A stretch of 44,615 bases of DNA from Nostoc sp. FACHB-973 (GTDB lineage Bacteria; Cyanobacteriota; Cyanobacteriia; Cyanobacteriales; Nostocaceae). A program made the translations under genes and the position numbers. Positions 40,655 to 44,615 of the stretch are shown piece by piece. Numbering within the stretch: position 1 is the first letter of the stretch; each line of letters begins with the position of its first letter. The DNA lies in NCBI RefSeq assembly GCF_014698115.1, contig NZ_JACJSJ010000070.1, positions 1-44,615 of the forward strand. The letters run 5' to 3'. Under the pieces are notes generated by a model that saw only the letters and a program-made list of their open reading frames with translations, searched no databases and had not been told where the DNA came from.

Positions 40655-41476
40655 ATGCTGCAACATCGTCCTCATACTACAGTTGTTTTAGCAATGAGTG
40701 CAGATGGCAAGATAGGAGATTTTAGGCGATCGCCTGCTCGGTTTGGTTCAAGGGCTGATAAAGCACACTTGGAAAACCAAATCGCTGCCTCTGATGCCGT
40801 ATTATTCGGTGCTGGTACTCTCGCCGCCTACGGAACCACACTTACCGTATCAGATCCAACCTTATTGCAACGTCGGGCACAAGGGGCTAAACCCCCCCAG
40901 CCGGTTCATATAGTGATTACACAGTCTGGAAACCTGAATCCGGAAATTCACTTTTTTAAGCAACCAGTTGAACGTTGGTTACTGACAACAACAGCGGGAG
41001 CAGTTTCCTGGAACAAACGCCAAAAGTCACTTTTGCGTCACTTGCCCCAACAGGATAAAGCTCAGCACAGCGCTGGCTCTCCAGAAGTGTGGCAGTTACA
41101 ACAACTCTCGGAACCAGAGCAAACCAGCGACTCCCAAACCTCTGCACAGGAGTTTACTCCAGAATTTAAGCAGATTATGGTTTTTGAAACACGAACGGGA
41201 GAAATTGACATCCTGGCGGCTTTAAAGCATCTAGCCACTCTACATATAACACGCTTGGCGATCTTGGGTGGTGGTCAATTAGTAGCCTCCTTGCTGGAAC
41301 TAGATTTAATCGATGAATTATGGTTGACTGTCTGTCCACTGATTTTAGGCGGTACTACCGCACCCACACCTGTGGATGGACAAGGTTTTTTATCACATTT
41401 AGCTCCCAAATTGCAACTACTAGAAGTTAATACAGTTGAGCAAGAAGTGTTTTTGCACTATCGGCTGCAACGATGA
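40655..41476 (+). CDS. RibD C-terminal-domain reductase (dihydrofolate-reductase-like fold)
   Basis: The protein has 273 residues from the ATG at 40655 (MLQHRPHTTVVLAMSADGKI). A GTG at 40619 would add 12 unlikely residues. NADPH/substrate motifs of the RibD_C family are VVLAMSADGKIGDFRRSP, DAVLFGAGTLAAYG, LAILGGGQLVASLLELDLID and ELWLTVCPLILGGTTAPTPV. RibD_C reduces the pyrimidine intermediate of riboflavin synthesis, but the free-standing copies without the deaminase domain often act elsewhere. Residues ~120-170 (PQQDKAQHSAGSPEVWQLQQ) form a long non-conserved loop. It is not near other rib genes. Confidence 0.82.
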   Translation: MLQHRPHTTVVLAMSADGKIGDFRRSPARFGSRADKAHLENQIAASDAVLFGAGTLAAYGTTLTVSDPTLLQRRAQGAKPPQPVHIVITQSGNLNPEIHFFKQPVERWLLTTTAGAVSWNKRQKSLLRHLPQQDKAQHSAGSPEVWQLQQLSEPEQTSDSQTSAQEFTPEFKQIMVFETRTGEIDILAALKHLATLHITRLAILGGGQLVASLLELDLIDELWLTVCPLILGGTTAPTPVDGQGFLSHLAPKLQLLEVNTVEQEVFLHYRLQR

Positions 41477-41499
41477 GCTTTCTTAGATTAGGCTAGGTA

Positions 41500-41690
41500 A
41501 GGGATTGGGTATTGGGCATGGGGCATTGGGCACAGGAGGCAGAGGGGCAGGGGGCAGGGGGCAAGGGGGAGAATGAAAAATTACTTTTTTCCCCCCTGCT
41601 CCCCTGCTCCTTCTTCTCCCTCATCCCCCTCATCTCCCTCATCCCCCCACTCCCCACTCCCCACTCCCTACTCCCTTAACAACCCAGACA
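41500..41690. repeat. dense low-complexity repeat tract
   Basis: GGGCATTGGGC words, GGGGCAGGGGGCAGGGGGCA, a GAATGAAAAATTACTTTT core resembling the intragenic cassette core, and then TCATCCCCC nonamers and CCCCACT heptamers. It looks like the non-coding relative of the cassettes inside the ABC ATPase and acyl-CoA ligase genes. Confidence 0.7.
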
Positions 41691-42875
41691 ATGGTGGAAC
41701 AACTCAAGCCCCGCTATTCTGTTCTTTGGACGGACAAAATCGCCGAAGTGCCGCAAAATGCCTGGAACGCTTTGGCAATGCCACTCAAAACGCCATTTTT
41801 AGAGTGGGAGTGGCTGAACAATCTGGAAACTTCCCAGAGTGCTACAGCTAGAACCGGTTGGTTGCCAAATCATTTGACATTGTGGCGAGACAGAACACTT
41901 ATTGCTGCTGCGCCACTTTATCTGAAAGGAAATAGTTCTGGTGAATTTGTCTTCGATCATCAGTGGGCAGAATTAAGCGATCGCATTGGCATCCGGTATT
42001 ATCCTAAACTGCTGGGAATGACACCATTTACCCCTGCTGAAGGTTATCGGTTTTTAATTGCCCCAGGAGAAGATGAGAATGAAATTACAGCCATAATTGT
42101 GCATGAAATTGACACTTTCTGTGCTAAAAATCGCATCTCTGGCTGTCATTTTCTTTTCGTTGATCCCCAATGGCGTCCTGTGCTAGAACGACATGGTTTT
42201 ACAAGCTGGCTGCACCACAGCTTCATTTGGGAAAATTCTGGTTTTAAAACTTTTGATGACTACTTGCAAGTATTTAACGCCAATCAGCGTCGCAACATCA
42301 AGCGGGAACGTAAAGCTGTGGAAAAAGCAGGTTTACGATTGCAACCATTGACTGGGGATCAAATTCCTCAGTCTTGCTTTCGTTTGATGTATCAGTTTTA
42401 TACTGACACCTGCGATAAATTTGGCTGGTGGGGTAGCAAGTATCTCACACAGCGGTTTTTTGAACAGCTAGAGACTGATTATCGCCATCGAGTTTTGTTT
42501 TTTGCTGCATATAGCGAGCAAGATAACTCTCATCCTTTAGGAATGTCCTTTTGTTTGTTTAAAGATGACAAACTCTATGGACGCTATTGGGGTAGTTTTC
42601 AAGAAATAGATTGCTTACATTTTGATGCTTGTTATTATGCGCCGATTGAGTGGGCGATCGCTAACAATATCCAAATTTTTGATCCTGGCGCTGGTGGACG
42701 CCATAAAAAACGGCGTGGTTTCCCCGCTATCCCCAATCACAGTCTGCACCGCTTTTACAATAATCGTTTAGGACAAATTTTGCGCCCCTATATTAAAGAA
42801 GTAAATCAACTCGAACAGCAGGAGATTGAGGCGATTAATGCAGAGTTGCCATTTAGTAATCAGCGAGATTCTTAA
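41691..42875 (+). CDS. GNAT/FemAB-like N-acyltransferase (DUF482 group)
   Basis: This 394-residue protein has the peptidogalycan-biosynthesis/FemAB-like layout: FLEWEWLNNLETSQSATART near the N-terminus, APLYLKGNSSGEFVFDHQWA, HFLFVDPQWRPVLERHGFTS, NANQRRNIKRERKAVEKAG, YQFYTDTCDKFGWWGSKYLT, KLYGRYWGSFQEIDCLHFDA and FDPGAGGRHKKRRGF. Members are predicted to transfer acyl or aminoacyl groups, and the substrate is unknown. The ATG at 41691 follows directly after repeat sequence with no clear ribosome binding site. Homologues that start at MVEQL-like positions would support it. Confidence 0.85.
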   Translation: MVEQLKPRYSVLWTDKIAEVPQNAWNALAMPLKTPFLEWEWLNNLETSQSATARTGWLPNHLTLWRDRTLIAAAPLYLKGNSSGEFVFDHQWAELSDRIGIRYYPKLLGMTPFTPAEGYRFLIAPGEDENEITAIIVHEIDTFCAKNRISGCHFLFVDPQWRPVLERHGFTSWLHHSFIWENSGFKTFDDYLQVFNANQRRNIKRERKAVEKAGLRLQPLTGDQIPQSCFRLMYQFYTDTCDKFGWWGSKYLTQRFFEQLETDYRHRVLFFAAYSEQDNSHPLGMSFCLFKDDKLYGRYWGSFQEIDCLHFDACYYAPIEWAIANNIQIFDPGAGGRHKKRRGFPAIPNHSLHRFYNNRLGQILRPYIKEVNQLEQQEIEAINAELPFSNQRDS

Positions 42876-43034
42876 ATCATGCAAAGTCATTATCAATGAA
42901 CTCTATACCCCCACCAAGCATGAAAGTGGTATTATTGCCCATTCCCTACTCGTCATTTATAACTCAGAAGGTGAACGACGAATTACACTTGATATAGAGT
43001 GTAAAAACTCCCAAGAAAAAATTTGCTTTTGATA
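42876..43034 (+). other. short gap with a possible coding remnant
   Basis: An open frame crossing from inside the GNAT gene reads INELYTPTKHESGIIAHSLL and VIYNSEGERRITLDIECKNS before a stop at 43032. The composition looks protein-like, but there is no own start with a ribosome binding site. It may be a decayed N-terminal portion related to the DUF4346 gene, or 5' leader. Confidence 0.3.
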
Positions 43035-43424
43035 ATGCTTACGGATTTAATGGTTAAAGATTTAGCAGCAATTGATGATAAACTTTCCCACCGTCATATT
43101 GAACTCGATCCCGGTGGATATTTCATTATTTACTTGGATAGAGACGCAGGCTTAATTTATGCCAAGCATTTTACAAATGTGATTGATGAGCGCGGTTTAG
43201 CAGTCGATCCAGAAACAGGAAAGGTAATTCCTGCACGAGAAAAGGTAGAACGAACTCACACCACAGTTTTTAGTGGGAGAACAGCCAAAGAACTTTGCGT
43301 GAAAATCTTTGAGGAAACTCAGCCCCCTCCTGTCACTCAATTAAGTCATGCAGCTTATTTAGGTCGAGAATTTGTCCGAGCTGAAGTCGCTTTAGTCACA
43401 GAACAAGAGTATGTTCAAGATTAA
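43035..43424 (+). CDS. DUF4346 domain protein
   Basis: The protein has 129 residues from the ATG at 43035 (MLTDLMVKDLAAIDDKLSHR); ATG at 43050 is an alternative. Motifs are IELDPGGYFIIYLDRDAGLI, YAKHFTNVIDERGLAVDPET, VIPAREKVERTHTTVFSGRT and TQLSHAAYLGREFVRAEVAL. This is the DUF4346 pattern, known in cyanobacteria and archaea as a stand-alone protein and as the tail of dihydropteroate-synthase-like proteins, where it may bind a pterin or cofactor. Function is unknown. A heptamer repeat begins eight bases after the stop. Confidence 0.82.
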   Translation: MLTDLMVKDLAAIDDKLSHRHIELDPGGYFIIYLDRDAGLIYAKHFTNVIDERGLAVDPETGKVIPAREKVERTHTTVFSGRTAKELCVKIFEETQPPPVTQLSHAAYLGREFVRAEVALVTEQEYVQD

Positions 43425-43431
43425 AGTCAAA

Positions 43432-43592
43432 CAATTTTGGATTTTAGATTTTGGATTTTGGATTTTGGATTCACCCCACGGAGAAATCCGGAGGTTTATA
43501 CCATTTAAGTCGCACCTTTAGTTTACTGACAGGGCAACTCAGATTTTTGGATTGAAGAAAAAATCTAAAATCTAAAATCTAAAATCCAAAAT
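43432..43592. repeat. heptamer-armed element between DUF4346 and Psb32 genes
   Basis: Left arm CAATTTTGGATTTTAGATTT (43432 on) and right arm CTAAAATCCAAAATTGAATT (to about 43597) can pair over about 30 bases around a core with CCACGGAGAAATCCGGAGG. It serves both convergent genes at their 3' ends. Confidence 0.7.
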
Positions 43593-43596
43593 TGAA

Positions 43597-44340
43597 TTAC
43601 CCATCAGATGATGGCTGATTTATCTGATAAATGTAGTAAGTCGCCATTGGAATAACAGTGGCGGCAATTAACAATCCTATTACCCAAGCAGTAGCATTAC
43701 CTTGGACAGCTTTAGTTTCTTCTGCGTTCTTGAAGGTACCTTCTACTTGAACATTGTCAACTATTTCGGGTGGGCCTGGATCGGGTTTGCCTGAGAGAAC
43801 GGCCACAAGGCGATCGCTAGTATCAAGAAATGCTTGGTTGTATTTATTGCCTTTACGTAAGGGTATACTTAGGGTTTCATCAGCTACACTCTCGGCAATA
43901 GAGTCTGTGAGCAAAGACTTAACTTGATCCCCAGTAATAATGGCAGTATTGTTGGTAGCTGTGTCAAGAACCAATAAAGTTTGATTACCTTGGGCTTCTT
44001 TTGTCGGAAACCATTTTTCAAACAGTTCTTTAGTAAAGCTTTCCGCTGTTTCTCCGTAGTCAAAGTGGCGAATAGTAACGATTCTGACTTCATTGCCAGT
44101 TTGCTTTGCCAAATCCTCGAAAGCGCTGCTAATCTTACCTTCATTCACACGACTGATAACTTCACCTTGATCCAAAACCCAGGTGTCATTCCCTGATGTG
44201 AGATTGGGTATTTGATACACACCTGTGGCTAAAGCAGGTGTGCTAAACAGCGAAGCTGCTAAAATAACCGCCACTAATGGTAAAATTAGCCGGATAAAAT
44301 GTTTTTGATTGCTAAATACTTGTTTGAGGAGCTGTTTCAT
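43597..44340 (-). CDS. TPM-domain protein, Psb32-like
   Basis: The protein has 247 residues from the ATG at 44340 (MKQLLKQVFSNQKHFIRLI); a TTG start 30 bases upstream is less likely. An N-terminal signal or anchor (LILPLVAVILAASLFSTPAL) is followed by the TPM domain (WVLDQGEVISRVNEGKISSA, KQTGNEVRIVTIRHFDYGET, WFPTKEAQGNQTLLVLDTAT) and a C-terminal membrane helix (TAWVIGLLIAATVIPMATYY). The cyanobacterial Psb32 protein of this layout protects photosystem II from photodamage and helps its repair. It probably faces the thylakoid lumen or periplasm. Confidence 0.85.
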   Translation of the reverse strand: MKQLLKQVFSNQKHFIRLILPLVAVILAASLFSTPALATGVYQIPNLTSGNDTWVLDQGEVISRVNEGKISSAFEDLAKQTGNEVRIVTIRHFDYGETAESFTKELFEKWFPTKEAQGNQTLLVLDTATNNTAIITGDQVKSLLTDSIAESVADETLSIPLRKGNKYNQAFLDTSDRLVAVLSGKPDPGPPEIVDNVQVEGTFKNAEETKAVQGNATAWVIGLLIAATVIPMATYYIYQINQPSSDG

Positions 44341-44615
44341 CGTATTAACTCTAAGACGGCCTTGCACCAAAAATACTATAGAACCACGTAAAAATCATCT
44401 GGTTCTTAGTTTTCTACAACAGCAAGTTTCCCCTACTGCCAGCAAATATATATTTTACAGGATTTTTTTGTTGCAAAAATTTGTTTAGAGCGAAGGTGTA
44501 AGCATTGATTCTGTGGCTGACACATCTGCTGGTTACAAGAAATACCGCCCTTGTGGGAATTAACCCAAATGCTGAGGGCGGAATTTGCAAACCATCTAGA
44601 AATAATATCGTATTA
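44341..44615. other. right-edge intergenic with an imperfect hairpin
   Basis: This is the promoter region of the Psb32 gene. Further right, CCGCCCT (about 44547) and AGGGCGG (about 44575) form a 7-bp stem with an inner GGG/CCC pairing. It may be the end of a gene lying beyond the window on the minus strand. No start or stop of such a gene is visible. Confidence 0.35.

Noticed and set aside
41573..41851. 92-residue plus frame before the GNAT gene
   Set aside because: The first part is repeat sequence and the rest is the GNAT gene in another frame.

Overview
The window looks like chromosomal DNA of a filamentous, heterocyst-type (Nostoc/Anabaena-like) cyanobacterium. The evidence is dense HIP1 octamers (GCGATCGC), heptanucleotide repeats including a heptamer hairpin inside the RNase P RNA gene, a Psb32-like TPM protein, a CIRCE-controlled monocistronic groEL, and several cyanobacteria-typical families (DUF4346, DUF3237, AAE3-type acyl-CoA ligase). 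Intergenic space is large and packed with short repeats and MITE-like elements; no complete transposase gene is visible.

Layout. 1-1.15 kb: a small toxin-antitoxin graveyard (PIN-domain tail, DUF4258/YgiT pair, orphan HicB). 1.1-4.1 kb: a MocR/PdxR-type regulator with three operator-like boxes facing a small unknown gene, then a dienelactone hydrolase. 4.5-8.5 kb, all on the minus strand: the most interesting locus. Two tandem 40-residue peptide genes encode identical proteins ending in a Cys/Trp-rich tail (YVCWICSSCW). They are followed by a membrane M50-type metalloprotease with an N-terminal PqqD-like domain and a tightly coupled TPR protein with a degenerate ATPase-like N-terminus. This has the form of a small RiPP (ribosomally made, post-translationally modified peptide) locus. 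It is diverged from a DM13 lipoprotein gene. 9.4-9.75 kb holds two gene remnants (SDR, FMN reductase). 9.8-16 kb: cupin, CapA-like protein, tRNA-Ser(CGA), an unknown helical protein, and a BMP-type ABC importer pair (ATPase and lipoprotein, no permeases here). 16-26.7 kb: acyl-CoA ligase, CPBP protease, ketopantoate reductase, FMN reductase, DUF3237, acetamidase/formamidase, WecA/MraY-like transferase, groEL. 27-31 kb: CorA, an unknown membrane-anchored protein, rnpB, sulfotransferase. 31-34 kb: a large beta-helix/RTX calcium-binding protein with a truncated paralogue of its N-terminus beside it. 34.8-44.6 kb: a small RHH-like protein, a SAP-like protein, RNase III, Gfo/Idh oxidoreductase, a Cache/HAMP histidine kinase, a RibD-C reductase, a GNAT/FemAB-like protein, DUF4346 and Psb32.

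Genome-dynamics theme. Repeats here do more than fill gaps. Related GC-skewed cassettes sit in frame inside an ABC ATPase and an acyl-CoA ligase, and a different GC-rich hairpin sits in frame inside a Gfo/Idh dehydrogenase. Short inverted-repeat elements end exactly on stop codons. Heptamer hairpins abut the 3' ends of many genes and supply the last residues and stop codon of two. A heptamer array supplies the start codon of another. Two 21-bp minisatellites are open in several frames. Functions below are read from sequence by eye; no database search was run.
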